DNA of 64,000 nt from Moraxella nasibovis (GTDB lineage: Bacteria; Pseudomonadota; Gammaproteobacteria; Pseudomonadales; Moraxellaceae). Positions 49,401-58,747 of the stretch are shown piece by piece; the first letter of the stretch is position 1, and each line of letters starts with the position of its first letter. The translations under genes and the position numbers were made by a program. Under the pieces are notes generated by a model. That model was not told the DNA's origin. It did no database searches and was given only the letters and a program-made list of their open reading frames with translations. The stretch is from the NCBI RefSeq assembly GCF_029581575.1, contig NZ_CP089975.1:1116001-1180000 (forward strand), given 5' to 3'.

Positions 49401-50502
49401 GGTTAAGCGTTTTTTCATAATAAAACTCGCCCCCAGACATATCCACAAGCATCGCAAAAGTTTCTCGAGATTCTTTAGCCAGCCTTGATAATAAAGAATG
49501 CCCATAATCTTTTAGATAAATGCTGTCTGGGCGAATGATGGTCTGGGTCGCCAGCCAATTTTTATCCACGATGTCCGCCCAAAACATCTTGGACGGATTG
49601 GCGTGAAACAGCACAATGTCCAAATGCACGGACAAATGTTTTAAAAACAGCAGCTCAATTTGGGGAATTTGTTGGACGGTAAATAAGTATAATTTTTGTG
49701 GCAAGGCAGCCTTTGCGGCAGCTTGCACCACTTCGCCACGCCTGCCGTCCAGCACCGCCCAAAACCGCTCCTCTAAGGATTCTCGGTAAGCATACGGCAT
49801 GGCAAACAGCCTATGCCATAAGAATCTGAGCAGTTTTTCCACATTGACATATTGCTCAATCAGCCAATCTGGCGTGCTGTCGGTATTGCCATATTCATCG
49901 GCAAATTTTGCCTTATCTTGTAGCATTTGTTCAACGCTCACCGCCAATGGTAAATCATGCGTCCAAGCGTGTAGCCATTCGGGGCGGTGCGTCAGATACC
50001 TCACATAGACGCCAGAGATTTCTGCCGCCACTTGCCATAGGCGATGCTCTGGCACGCTTTGGCTGTTATCATCATACAAAGAACGGTACAAATCATGCAA
50101 AGGGTGTGTGTCATCCCCTTGTATTATTGTTAAGTTTTGCTTAACTTCTTGCCATAAAAATCCAAACAACCGCCACCGCATCACAGACGCTGACAGCATC
50201 GCCACTTCTGGCACTTGTAGGGCGGTATTGGGATAATGCTTGGCATCGACTTGCAGCACCGTTTGGATCATTTGCCATTGATATTGCCCCCAAAACTGGG
50301 CGGTAAATAGCGTGCTGATACCGAGCTTTTGGGCGACAGATTTTTTGACCCAATCGGCAAGCACCATGGATGGCACAATCACCGTAAAAGGCTCAAAAAC
50401 CTGCTCGCCAAGCCCGCCTCCACTGGCTTGTCGGCTACGATACTGAGCAATCAGCTCATCAAGCAAGACATTCGTGTCGTTTGATTGGATAACTTGAAAC
50501 AT
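46414..50502 (-). CDS. recC: Exodeoxyribonuclease V subunit gamma (RecC)
   Basis: A 1362-aa scaffold and Chi-recognition subunit of RecBCD with inactive helicase folds. Signatures include VIVPSMVLADWVKKSVAQKLGI, KLYLFTVQQIPQIELLF, and ILFHANPSK-like segments. It is longer than the E. coli protein (1122 aa), with inserts in the second half. ATG 50502 fits the usual MFQVIQSND start; ATG 50508 adds two residues. It heads the recC-recB-recD operon, divergent from dnaE. Confidence 0.93.
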   Translation of the reverse strand: MFQVIQSNDTNVLLDELIAQYRSRQASGGGLGEQVFEPFTVIVPSMVLADWVKKSVAQKLGISTLFTAQFWGQYQWQMIQTVLQVDAKHYPNTALQVPEVAMLSASVMRWRLFGFLWQEVKQNLTIIQGDDTHPLHDLYRSLYDDNSQSVPEHRLWQVAAEISGVYVRYLTHRPEWLHAWTHDLPLAVSVEQMLQDKAKFADEYGNTDSTPDWLIEQYVNVEKLLRFLWHRLFAMPYAYRESLEERFWAVLDGRRGEVVQAAAKAALPQKLYLFTVQQIPQIELLFLKHLSVHLDIVLFHANPSKMFWADIVDKNWLATQTIIRPDSIYLKDYGHSLLSRLAKESRETFAMLVDMSGGEFYYEKTLNQDGINSHYAAHSQAGHWAEVPMDWRVDWQDKFVPSASDTLLGQLKNDILMLDEGRAESFLTQDILQILQDKKAKSSLILNEGLGEAFDNDLSKPSDDNLLKLSPAPLASISIHACHSLKRQLELARVMIARYLNELSDDGRVRQLSDVVVYVPDIELAKPMIQAVFDDGVGADGLRLPAKITGTTNPKIDELMQAILGFYRLLGEKDARFYQTDVFEWLLNPMLYQSFGLDFDEMSRACELLELAGFKRGFDAMHLAQTLSEFDTDYRYSFAYALDRIVAGLVTPDVNGSPTALFYPFDWQDSAFGEAVLPLGVVTLADQKIVTVLCQIYAALSSVRGQYSTAKPIEYWLCAIENDIIAKYFGHLQQTAELRAIFEAKNRIAASIRANRSPSTEPNQPNAKPLTEMVLSLQFVLESIASQLSAQAVSAEPAQVITFARFGALRSIPFALTIMLEMNLSEFPRQDKNARLDLMRAGLRRRGDRLNEDDDNGAFLDAILCSRDACAIFYTAVAKDGVTELLPAAPVSELLEFFKGNVLWRDVSASASENAVVQAMPMLVERYLLTQHLPTGFDEGLFYKQDNQLAKHSDDDPLVEMLREKIDRYKQTQQLYLPPPPLWQAVRAVLDAGTDERCAVVDLPSDHDYAKLAKLLKNPSAPTVSDTLAHHQVVVPTLLKLSDVYQAFKSPAKHFLRGKILLIGEQDESLSDEPLALDGLGNYQVFDAIIKSNVLGDSSVPLTDDLQKLWYSTQLPAGAMRFDVLDEKRAEFAEQVADFWQFLQAEDRFDGAIFTQKNALNYLNPCDEKLFTIMIGGQAVDIQTALPTGDGAYWLSILPNKARESHQFRCWLQHLAWQVVRKTDDADVQAGRGGSFWRFFDHAILYCPSITQAKAEQMLGRFVITALMMEKFAIPLTPKNSLIYARLDDEIKANPDGEEFAKAFKEWTSPTDYQGVHDDNPLHESWQLIVPENARFDALKQALFLVDILYSDFNKTELIKQK

Positions 50503-50788
50503 GACCATGAAAAATCAAAGAAAATGCTAAGATTGTACCTTGATTTGGCGGTTTTTGCCATGGGAAATTCGCCCTTTTGCTGGCAGATTTTCGCTGTCGG
50601 TGAGCCATTTGCCAAAAACGGTCGTTTTTTTGTTGGTGCTGTTTGGCTTTTTTTCGCCATTACCCTTGCAATATTCTTAAAAATCCGCCCAATTTTGTGC
50701 CATAAAATGCTATAATTAACCGTTTATTTATCCAAATTGTTTATCCTAAATTTATCCAAAAACACCCAACCAATTTTCAAGGAAATTC
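50503..50788. other. recC-dnaE divergent region
   Basis: A 286-base gap with both promoters. A 76-codon frame on the plus strand has a hydrophobic C-terminus, but I see no ribosome-binding site and do not call it. Confidence 0.4.
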
Positions 50789-53700
50789 ATGGCATTTGTG
50801 CATTTGGGCGTACATAGCGAGTTCGCCATCGTTGATTCCATCGTGCGTATCAAAGATTTGGTCAAGGCTGCCAAGGCGGACGGACAGACCGCACTGGGAC
50901 TGGCTGATTTGAACAATATGTTCGCTGTGGTCAAGTTTTATAAAGCGTGCGTCGGTGCTGGTATCAAGCCCATCATCGGCGTAGAAGCCACCATCGGCAA
51001 CGCCATTGACCGCACCGCCGAAGACAATGCCTACACCGTCATACTCTATGCGATGAATAATGACGGCTACAAAAACTTACTTCGCTTATTGTCCGATGCC
51101 TACACCGACCGACCGATGGGCGAAAACGGCTCGGTTACCGTGCATACGCCCATCATCACCAAAGACGCTTTGTTTGAGCGAAATGACGGCATCATCGCCA
51201 TCTTGACCGACCGCTCAGAGACCGCTTTGGCATTAAATAGTAGCCACCCTGAGCATTTTTTATCGCAGGTTTCGCCGTGGCAAGAAGTCTTTGGCGACAG
51301 ACTCTACCTTGCCATCAAACGCACGCACACAGGCGATGACAACTACAACCGCCAAGCCATCATCTACGGCTCTCAGGCAGGCATTGCCATCATCGCCCAC
51401 AACGATGTGCGTTTTATGAATCCTGTACCACAAAGCGTCAATATGGGCAAAGATGATGAGGTCGCCAGTGACTTTGACGCCCACGAGGCTCGTGTGTGCA
51501 TCGCTACTGGCTGGACACTTGATAATAAAGACCGCCCCAGAAAATACACCCCAGAGCAGTATTTTCGCAGTCAAGACGAGATGACTGAGCTGTTTGCCGA
51601 CATTCCACAAGTCATTGAAAACACCAATCTTTTGGCATCTCGCTGTAATGTCAGTTTGACGCTTGGCATCAATGTACTGCCTGATTTTCCCATCCCAGAT
51701 GGCGAGACGATTGAGAGCTTTTTTAGAAAAGTGAGCGCCGAAGGTCTGGACCAACGCCTTGCCAAGCTCTACCCCATGGAGCAGCGTGGCGATGATTGGG
51801 CGCAGATTTTTAAAGACTATCAAGACCGCCTAAACTATGAGCTCGACATCATTTTAAAAATGGGCTTTCCGGGTTATTTTCTCATCGTCATGGACTTTAT
51901 CCGCTGGGCAAAAGCCAATGGCGTGCCAGTCGGTCCAGGGCGTGGCTCAGGGGCAGGCTCGCTTGTGGCGTATAGCCTAAATATCACTGACCTTGATCCG
52001 CTAGAATACGATTTGCTGTTTGAGCGATTCTTAAACCCTGAGCGTGTCTCCATGCCTGACTTTGATATTGACTTTTGTATCGAGGGGCGAGACCGTGTGA
52101 TTGACTATGTCGGTCGCACCTATGGGCGAAAGGCGGTCAGCCAAATCATCACCTTCGGTACGATGGCGGCTCGTGCGGTGGTGCGAGATGTCGCTCGTGT
52201 GCAGGGTAAGCCGCTGGGTCTTGCCGACAAAATGTCCAAACTCATTCCAAAAACCCCTGGTATTTCACTGGCAGAAGCCAGAAGCGAAGAGCCGCAGCTT
52301 GAAGAAATGCTCAAAGATGGTTCCACGCACCCAGATCATGAGGCGGCGCTCGAGATTTGGAGCATGGCTGAAAAGCTAGAAGGCATCACCCGAAATGTCG
52401 GCAAACACGCAGGTGGGGTGCTGATCGCCCCAAATCGCATCTCGGACTTCTCGGCGGTGTATTGCGATGACGAAGGACACCCTGTCAGTCAGTTTGACAA
52501 AGACGATGTAGAAGCGGTAGGCTTGGTCAAATTTGACTTCTTGGGACTGCGTAACCTAACAGTCATTCAGGCAGCGATGGATAACATCAATTTGACTCGT
52601 GCCAAACTCAGTCAAGAACCCATTGACCTAGAAAAGCTCCCCCTTGATGATTCGGATGTCTATGAATCGGTGCTACAGTCAGGCAACACCACCGCCGTGT
52701 TCCAGCTTGAAAGCTCAGGCATGAAAAAGTACCTAAAACAGCTAAGACCTACCAACATTGAAGATGTCATTGCGATGTGTGCCTTGTACCGCCCAGGACC
52801 TTTGGAGTCTGGCATGGTAACAGACTTTATTGACCGCAAACACGGCATTCAAGAGCCTGCCTATCCGCACCCAGATTTTCAGCACGAATGGCTCGAGCCA
52901 CCGCTCAAAGCCACCTATGGCGTCATCGTCTATCAAGAACAAGTCATGCAAATCGCCCAAGTCCTGTCAGGCTACACGCTGGGCGGTGCTGATATGCTGC
53001 GGCGTGCGATGGGTAAGAAAAAACCCGAAGAGATGGCAAAACAGCGGAGTATTTTCGTTGATGGGGCGATCGGTCAAGGCGTGTCAGGCGAGCTGGCTGG
53101 ACAGATTTTTGACTTGGTAGAAAAGTTTGCAGGCTACGGCTTTAACAAATCGCACTCGGCAGCCTATGGCGTGCTGGCTTATCAGACCGCTTATTTAAAG
53201 CACTACTACCCTGCTGAATTCATGGCGGCGGTTTTGACATCGGAGATGGACGACACCGACACCATCGTCTTTTTGATTTCCGATTGCAAAGAAAACTTTG
53301 GCTTGTCGGTCATTCCACCAAGCGTCAATCACAGCGATTGGCGATTTGTGGTGCAAGACGACAAAACCATCATCTACGGTTTAGGTGCGGTCAAGGGCGT
53401 GGGCGAAGATGCGGTGGCAAGCATCGTCAAAGCCAGAAAACAAGGCAAATTCAAAGACTTATACGATTTTTGTAATCGTGTGGATATTAAAAAAGTCGGC
53501 AAACGAGCCTTAGAAGCGCTCATCTGTGCAGGCTGTTTTGATGATTTGGCGGTGAGCATTAAGCCAGAATTTGCCGCCCAAGAGCTGCGTCATCACATTC
53601 GTGGCGGACTGTGGGACCAGCTACCTGCCGCCACCCAAGTCGCCGAACAAAACCGCCAAAACGAGCTGGCTGGCACTTTTGATTTGTTTGGCGAAGTTGA

Positions 53701-54538
53701 TGATGGGCTGTCAGTCGCTCCACAATTACCCAATGTCATCTGGGGCGACCAAACTCGTCTCAAAGGTGAAAAAGACACGCTAGGGCTGTATCTGACAGGA
53801 CACCCACTGGACAAATACCGAGACGAACTCAAAAAATACACCACCGTCGGCCATTTATCCGAGCTTGGCGATACGGGCTACAACAAATACGCACGAGTCG
53901 CAGGCTTGGTCATTGATGTGGCAAATTTTGGCAACCGAGTCGCCATCACGCTTGATGACGGCAGTTGTCGTGTGGAAGTGAGCTGTTTTACCGATAAATT
54001 CACTCGCCTAAAATCCGTGCTAGAAGCCAAAACGCCCAACGCCACCGAACTTCGCAAAATCCCCAAATCCGACTGGGAGACCATTGAGGACTTAAACGGA
54101 GCCATCATCATCGCCAAATTAAGCGTGCGTGAATCCGATGGACGCATTTTTGCCAGAATGCAAGATGCGATGACGCTCACTCAGGCACGGCTCAAGCATT
54201 TATCCGCTGTCAATATCAAGCTACACGCCCACGACACCCAAGGCTTGTCAGGCATTTTGGCATTATTAAAAGAAAATGCCCCGCCTGCGGACATGCCCAT
54301 CATTGAAGAAGAAGACGACATTGAGGATGCGACCGCCTATGATGAAGAAGGCAACGAAATCATCATGCCAAAGCCCACTGTCATCAAGGACGGTTGTTTG
54401 CCTGTGTCGCTGTTTTTGTATGATGAGTGTAGCATTGCACGACTGATGGTGAATGAGCGGTTTCGTTTGCATCCTAGCGATACCGTAATCAGTGGCTTGC
54501 AGGCGATTTTACCGCCAGAGCATATTGTCTTGAAATGA
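50789..54538 (+). CDS. dnaE: DNA polymerase III subunit alpha
   Basis: Replicative polymerase catalytic subunit. The 1249-aa protein starts with the PHP domain (FVHLGVHSEFAIVDSIVRIKD). The C-family polymerase core contains GRGSGAGSLVAYSLNITDLDP and the catalytic PDFDIDFCIEGRDRVIDYV, and tau/DNA-binding segments follow (KVGKRALEALICAGCFDDL, GLYLTGHPLDKYRDE). Length is slightly greater than E. coli's 1160, with acidic inserts near the C-terminus (IEEEDDIEDATAYDEEGNEI). Confidence 0.98.
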   Translation: MAFVHLGVHSEFAIVDSIVRIKDLVKAAKADGQTALGLADLNNMFAVVKFYKACVGAGIKPIIGVEATIGNAIDRTAEDNAYTVILYAMNNDGYKNLLRLLSDAYTDRPMGENGSVTVHTPIITKDALFERNDGIIAILTDRSETALALNSSHPEHFLSQVSPWQEVFGDRLYLAIKRTHTGDDNYNRQAIIYGSQAGIAIIAHNDVRFMNPVPQSVNMGKDDEVASDFDAHEARVCIATGWTLDNKDRPRKYTPEQYFRSQDEMTELFADIPQVIENTNLLASRCNVSLTLGINVLPDFPIPDGETIESFFRKVSAEGLDQRLAKLYPMEQRGDDWAQIFKDYQDRLNYELDIILKMGFPGYFLIVMDFIRWAKANGVPVGPGRGSGAGSLVAYSLNITDLDPLEYDLLFERFLNPERVSMPDFDIDFCIEGRDRVIDYVGRTYGRKAVSQIITFGTMAARAVVRDVARVQGKPLGLADKMSKLIPKTPGISLAEARSEEPQLEEMLKDGSTHPDHEAALEIWSMAEKLEGITRNVGKHAGGVLIAPNRISDFSAVYCDDEGHPVSQFDKDDVEAVGLVKFDFLGLRNLTVIQAAMDNINLTRAKLSQEPIDLEKLPLDDSDVYESVLQSGNTTAVFQLESSGMKKYLKQLRPTNIEDVIAMCALYRPGPLESGMVTDFIDRKHGIQEPAYPHPDFQHEWLEPPLKATYGVIVYQEQVMQIAQVLSGYTLGGADMLRRAMGKKKPEEMAKQRSIFVDGAIGQGVSGELAGQIFDLVEKFAGYGFNKSHSAAYGVLAYQTAYLKHYYPAEFMAAVLTSEMDDTDTIVFLISDCKENFGLSVIPPSVNHSDWRFVVQDDKTIIYGLGAVKGVGEDAVASIVKARKQGKFKDLYDFCNRVDIKKVGKRALEALICAGCFDDLAVSIKPEFAAQELRHHIRGGLWDQLPAATQVAEQNRQNELAGTFDLFGEVDDGLSVAPQLPNVIWGDQTRLKGEKDTLGLYLTGHPLDKYRDELKKYTTVGHLSELGDTGYNKYARVAGLVIDVANFGNRVAITLDDGSCRVEVSCFTDKFTRLKSVLEAKTPNATELRKIPKSDWETIEDLNGAIIIAKLSVRESDGRIFARMQDAMTLTQARLKHLSAVNIKLHAHDTQGLSGILALLKENAPPADMPIIEEEDDIEDATAYDEEGNEIIMPKPTVIKDGCLPVSLFLYDECSIARLMVNERFRLHPSDTVISGLQAILPPEHIVLK

Positions 54539-54670
54539 TAAAATCGCCTTCGTTCTTGGTTTTATCATAATCGTGGCGACGAATGTTTTTGCAAATTAAG
54601 CATTCGTCATCATAAGACAATTTCATTTTCCAAAAAAAACTGCATTTAGGCGAAACTGGACATCAATCAA

Positions 54671-54997
54671 ATGACAACCACCGACAAAAAATATCGCCAA
54701 TTAATGTTTTATAAACACTTTTTTATTTTTGGCAATCCGCTGGTGTTTTTTATCAGCTTTCTAATGTTTGAACTTTTTGCAATCATTCCAGCAGCCATCT
54801 TTGCTTACATATCCATGATGGTTTTTTTGGCAAAAAATACTTGTCCTTGGTGCAGTCAGCCATTTTTTATCTACACCGAAAAAGGTGCTCAAATGGACGG
54901 AGTAAGCATTCTTTTTCAAAAAAAATGTATCAACTGCGATAATCCCCATGATGATGACGCAACAATTAACAACGCAAATGTTAAGCAAAATTCCTAA
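54671..54997 (+). CDS. Small membrane protein with a zinc-ribbon-like cysteine pair
   Basis: A 108-aa protein with two hydrophobic helices (HFFIFGNPLVFFISFLMFELFAII, then AIFAYISMMVFLAK). A cytosolic tail holds CPWC and CINC, a probable zinc-binding four-cysteine site. Family not recognised. It overlaps no real gene; trmJ follows. Confidence 0.6.
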   Translation: MTTTDKKYRQLMFYKHFFIFGNPLVFFISFLMFELFAIIPAAIFAYISMMVFLAKNTCPWCSQPFFIYTEKGAQMDGVSILFQKKCINCDNPHDDDATINNANVKQNS

Positions 54998-55049
54998 CCA
55001 TACAAATACCAAAACCCCAAAGCAATCTGAATATCCAAAACACAACACC

Positions 55050-55838
55050 ATGAATAAACTTAAATTTCTCAATCATATCCGTATCATCATGATTGGCACG
55101 ACCTTACCTGCCAACATCGGCTCTGCTGCCCGTGCCATGCACACGATGGGACTTAGCGATTTGGTGGTGGTTAATCCACGCCTACCCATTGATGACACCA
55201 GTCATGCCAATGCCGCAGGGGCGACTTGCGTTCTTGACAAGGCTCGTATCGTGCAGACGCTTGATGAAGCCCTTGCCGACTGCTCGCTTGTTTTTGCCGC
55301 ATCTGCTCGCACTCGCCATTTGCCACGCCCTGTGGTTAGCCCCAGCCAAAGTGCTGATATTTTGACTCGTTTTTTTAATCAACACGACCACAACAGCCCA
55401 CCCAAAGTCGCCATTTTATTTGGACGAGAAGACAGGGGCTTGACCAATGATGAGCTGGCGGCGGCAGATTATCACATTCAAATCCCTGCCAATCCTGATT
55501 ATCCTGTACTCAATGTCGCCGCCGCCGTACAAGTGATCGGCTCTTTTATTTATGATAAATTTTATCAATCAAGTCAAGCAGATACGGACAGTTCCCAAAA
55601 CACAATCACCCTAAACATTCGCCAAGACTGGGATGAGCCTGCCATCAGCCATGCCCAAAAAGACGCTTTGGACCACGCCATCATTCATCTGATGACTAAG
55701 CTTAATCTGGCGGATGGCAGCGACCTAAAAAACCTACCGCACCGCTTATCTCGTCTGACCAGCCGAGTACAGCTTGACCAAAAAGAATACGCCCTACTGC
55801 GTGCCTTACTCGCCAAAATCAGCCAAAAACTTCACTGA
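55050..55838 (+). CDS. trmJ: tRNA (cytidine/uridine-2'-O-)-methyltransferase TrmJ
   Basis: SPOUT-class methyltransferase that 2'-O-methylates position 32 of tRNA. From ATG 55050 the 262-aa protein begins with a short basic segment and the motif GTTLPANIGSAARAMHTMGLSDLVVVNPR; the knot motif is GREDRGLTNDELAAADYHIQIPANPDYPVLNVAAAVQV. An upstream in-frame extension to 54948 has no family match. The cysE gene follows, a common pairing. Confidence 0.93.
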   Translation: MNKLKFLNHIRIIMIGTTLPANIGSAARAMHTMGLSDLVVVNPRLPIDDTSHANAAGATCVLDKARIVQTLDEALADCSLVFAASARTRHLPRPVVSPSQSADILTRFFNQHDHNSPPKVAILFGREDRGLTNDELAAADYHIQIPANPDYPVLNVAAAVQVIGSFIYDKFYQSSQADTDSSQNTITLNIRQDWDEPAISHAQKDALDHAIIHLMTKLNLADGSDLKNLPHRLSRLTSRVQLDQKEYALLRALLAKISQKLH

Positions 55839-55933
55839 TGTCAGCAGTTGGCAAATCTGTCAGAATACTATACAATGACAGCCAGATTTATCAACAGTTA
55901 TAAAAAGCCACACCAAGCGATAAGGATTGCTCC

Positions 55934-56731
55934 GTGTCCATCATCAAAAAACTCAAAAACCTAACCGTCGACATCAATGACGACATCGAAGCGGTGCTTA
56001 ACAAAGACCCTGCCGCTCGCACCAAACTTGAAGTGCTGACCGCCTATCCAGGCATTCATGCTCGCACCCTGCACCGTGCCGCTTACGCCCTATGGCAAAA
56101 CGACCACAAATTCGCCGCTCGTGCCTTGTCGCATTTTAGTCGCTGCACGACTGGCATTGAGATTCACCCTGCCGCCAAAATCGGCAAACGCCTATTCATC
56201 GATCATGGCATGGGTGTGGTCATCGGCGAAACTGCCGAAATTGGCGATGATGTTACTTTGTATCATGGGGTTACTTTGGGCGGTGTCTCGTGGGAAAAAG
56301 GGGCAAAACGCCACCCAACTTTGGGCGATCATGTCGTGGTCGGTGCTGGGGCGAAAATCTTGGGCGGTTTTACCGTGGGCAATCACGCCAAAATCGGCTC
56401 AAACGCAGTGGTAGTAAAGCCTGTGCCAGATCACGCCACGATGGTGGGCTTTGCCGCTCGCATGATTGATAAAAACGACAAAAAAGACACGCCAAAGGTC
56501 AGCCAAGAGCAATCAAACGCCGCCAATGAGCTATTCAATGCCTACGGTCTAAAGCCAGACAGCCACGACCCTGTCGCCACCAGCATTGCCGCCCTGCTCG
56601 CCCATATCCAAAACCAAGACAAACAAATCAAAGAGCTGCAAAACGCCATCTGCAAGCTAGACCCCAGCTTTTGTTCGGATAACCACACCAAGCCCATCTG
56701 CAAAGACGACCTAGAAGTGCTAAATTCCTAA
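55934..56731 (+). CDS. cysE: Serine O-acetyltransferase
   Basis: First step of cysteine synthesis from serine. The 265-aa protein starts at GTG 55934 with AAGGA in front and has the left-handed beta-helix with [41 protein letters not shown] and [19 protein letters not shown]; the catalytic His is in this helix. A C-terminal extension of about 60 residues, containing [11 protein letters not shown], exceeds the minimal enzyme. Confidence 0.93.
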   Translation: MSIIKKLKNLTVDINDDIEAVLNKDPAARTKLEVLTAYPGIHARTLHRAAYALWQNDHKFAARALSHFSRCTTGIEIHPAAKIGKRLFIDHGMGVVIGETAEIGDDVTLYHGVTLGGVSWEKGAKRHPTLGDHVVVGAGAKILGGFTVGNHAKIGSNAVVVKPVPDHATMVGFAARMIDKNDKKDTPKVSQEQSNAANELFNAYGLKPDSHDPVATSIAALLAHIQNQDKQIKELQNAICKLDPSFCSDNHTKPICKDDLEVLNS

Positions 56732-56762
56732 TAGATACCAAAAGAGCTGTGGGATAATGTAG

Positions 56763-56785
56763 GGTGGGCTATGCCCACCGTTTTT
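56763..56785 (+). terminator. Terminator after cysE
   Basis: GGTGGGC (56763-56769) pairs with GCCCACC (56773-56779) around TAT, followed by GTTTTTGG. The motif GGTGGGC-TAT-GCCCACC is also typical of a dispersed repeat. Confidence 0.65.
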
Positions 56786-56844
56786 GGTGTAAACCTTTGA
56801 ATTTGTTGGGCTTGTCATTTTTTTAAGGTAAATTAACAGTCGCA

Positions 56845-57390
56845 ATGTCAAAAATTCGTAAATATTTTGGGCAATCCTACCAAAAACTGATTGAAGATTT
56901 TCAAAAAGCCAAGCAAGACATCAGCCTTGAATGGCAAAAAAGCTCTGCCGAATTTACAAAAGCCAAGCAAGAATTTAAAGACGAATGGCAAAAGCTCAAA
57001 CAAAGTCAGCAGGACGACAAGCAAGCTCTTAAACAGGAATTACGAGAAAATGAACAAAAAGTCAAACAAGATCAAGCCAGCTTGCAATCATTCTTAGATG
57101 ATAATCATATTGACATCATGGGCGTTGTTACGAATGGCTTTGCGGTCTTGGGGGCGTTGGCTGCGTTGGGTTTCTACCTGTATGTAACCTATACTTTTTT
57201 GCCTGTATGGTTTGACAGTTTATTTTCCTTTGCTCTACTCACACCGATTATTCTATTTTTAACCGCACTATTTGTAAATTTTGGCATACATCTAGGTATG
57301 GGCATTGGAATGGTATTGTATATAATTTTTATGATTTTGGTGGGGATTATCAGCATCATCACGAGTATTTTTAAAGCCATTTTTCGTTAA
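56845..57390 (+). CDS. Coiled-coil membrane protein of unknown function
   Basis: A 181-aa protein. Residues 1-85 form a strongly charged, Lys/Gln-rich coiled coil (e.g. EFKDEWQKLKQSQQDDKQALKQEL). Residues 100-178 contain three hydrophobic segments. It looks like an inner-membrane protein with a cytosolic coiled coil. No family recognised. It is followed by a TTGGGTT/AACCCAA hairpin (57411-57436). Confidence 0.65.
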   Translation: MSKIRKYFGQSYQKLIEDFQKAKQDISLEWQKSSAEFTKAKQEFKDEWQKLKQSQQDDKQALKQELRENEQKVKQDQASLQSFLDDNHIDIMGVVTNGFAVLGALAALGFYLYVTYTFLPVWFDSLFSFALLTPIILFLTALFVNFGIHLGMGIGMVLYIIFMILVGIISIITSIFKAIFR

Positions 57391-57410
57391 TCGCAAAAAC
57401 AGCTCGTAGA

Positions 57411-57440
57411 TTGGGTTGAACGACAGTAAAACCCAACATT
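57411..57440 (+). terminator. Terminator-like repeat after the coiled-coil gene
   Basis: TTGGGTT (57411-57417) pairs with AACCCAA (57430-57436), with TTTTT following after CA. Part of the dispersed TTGGG/CCCAA repeat family. Confidence 0.5.
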
Positions 57441-57670
57441 TTTAGCATCACCCATTGAATTTATTGGACTTTCTCAAAAAAAATCCCAACCCGCCGAGCG
57501 TATCATCAACAATTTGGCAATTTTAAATGAAATTACCAAATCATCAACCATCATCAAAACACCACCCCAAAAAATTTCAGCAAAAATCCCAAAAGAATCA
57601 ACATCACCTGTCAAAAAATTTGCTATAATAATCATTTTATCTTTTAACCATCGCCAAAAAAGAGATTCAC
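57441..57670. other. Upstream region of trpS
   Basis: There are 230 bases with no gene I can support. It contains a TATAAT at 57625-57632 (GCTATAATAAT), suitable as a -10 for trpS. Confidence 0.4.
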
Positions 57671-58735
57671 ATGAGCGACATTACCGAAAAAAGACGAGTT
57701 TTGACAGGCATTACCACCACAGGCATTCCGCATTTAGGCAACTATGTCGGCTCAATCCGCCCTGCCATCAAAGCCGCCAATGAAGCGATTGCCAAGGGAG
57801 AAGGCGATGCGTTTTTCTTTTTGGCGGATTTTCATGCCTTGATTAAATGCTTTGACCCTGACGAGATTCACCGTTCGACTCGTGCGATTGCTGCTACTTG
57901 GCTTGCGTGCGGACTTGACCCGCAGGCGGTTACTTTTTATCGCCAGTCAGACATTGCCGAGATTCCAGAGCTGGCTTGGGTACTTAATTGCTCATGTGCC
58001 AAAGGACTGATGAACCGAGCTCATGCTTATAAAGCGGCGGTTGATATCAACACCGCCAAAGAAGACACCGACCCTGACTTTGGCATCACCATGGGGCTAT
58101 TTAGCTATCCTGTGCTGATGGCAGCAGACATTTTGATGTTTAACGCCACCCATGTGCCTGTTGGCAAAGACCAAGTGCAGCACATCGAGATGGCACGAGA
58201 CATGGCAGGTACTTTTAATTTTAAATACAAGCCATTATTCATTCAGCCCAATGCTGTCGTTGATGAAGACACACCACTATTGACAGGGCTTGATGGTCGC
58301 AAAATGAGCAAATCCTATGGCAACACCATTCCACTGTTTGGCGATGGCAATCCACAAATCGACCCAGAAAAAGCCCTAAAAAAGGCAATTTCTCAAATCG
58401 TAACCAACTCACAGGCTCCCGAAGAACCCAAAAATCCTGACGATTGCACCATTTTTGAGATTTATCGCGCCTTTGCCAATAAAGAAGAGATTGACGCACT
58501 GGCGGCACATTATCGCCGTGGTATTGGCTGGGGCGAAGCCAAAGAGATTTTGTTTAACAAAATCAATGATGAAATCGCCCCAATGCGGGCCCGTTATTTT
58601 GAGCTGATGAATAACCCCAAAGAACTAGAAGAGATTCTACAAATGGGGGCGACAAAAGCTCGCCGTGTGGCACAAAAACAACTGGACAAAACTCGCCGTG
58701 CCATCGGCATCAAACCCCTTGCCAAGCTCAAATAA
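57671..58735 (+). CDS. trpS: Tryptophan-tRNA ligase
   Basis: A class I synthetase of 354 aa. The HIGH-like motif is P20-HLGN, the KMSKS loop is at residues 211-215 (KMSKSYGN), and GDKDQVQHIEMARD-like PVGKDQVQHIEMARDMAG is the tryptophan-site segment. Length fits, with a slightly longer C-terminus. scpA follows 12 bases later, so it is probably one operon with scpA-scpB. Confidence 0.95.
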   Translation: MSDITEKRRVLTGITTTGIPHLGNYVGSIRPAIKAANEAIAKGEGDAFFFLADFHALIKCFDPDEIHRSTRAIAATWLACGLDPQAVTFYRQSDIAEIPELAWVLNCSCAKGLMNRAHAYKAAVDINTAKEDTDPDFGITMGLFSYPVLMAADILMFNATHVPVGKDQVQHIEMARDMAGTFNFKYKPLFIQPNAVVDEDTPLLTGLDGRKMSKSYGNTIPLFGDGNPQIDPEKALKKAISQIVTNSQAPEEPKNPDDCTIFEIYRAFANKEEIDALAAHYRRGIGWGEAKEILFNKINDEIAPMRARYFELMNNPKELEEILQMGATKARRVAQKQLDKTRRAIGIKPLAKLK

Positions 58736-58747
58736 ACGGCAACTGGT

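Noticed and set aside
50485-50715. 76-aa plus-strand frame in front of dnaE with a hydrophobic end
   Set aside because: No ribosome-binding site; overlaps the recC start and lies in the divergent promoter region.
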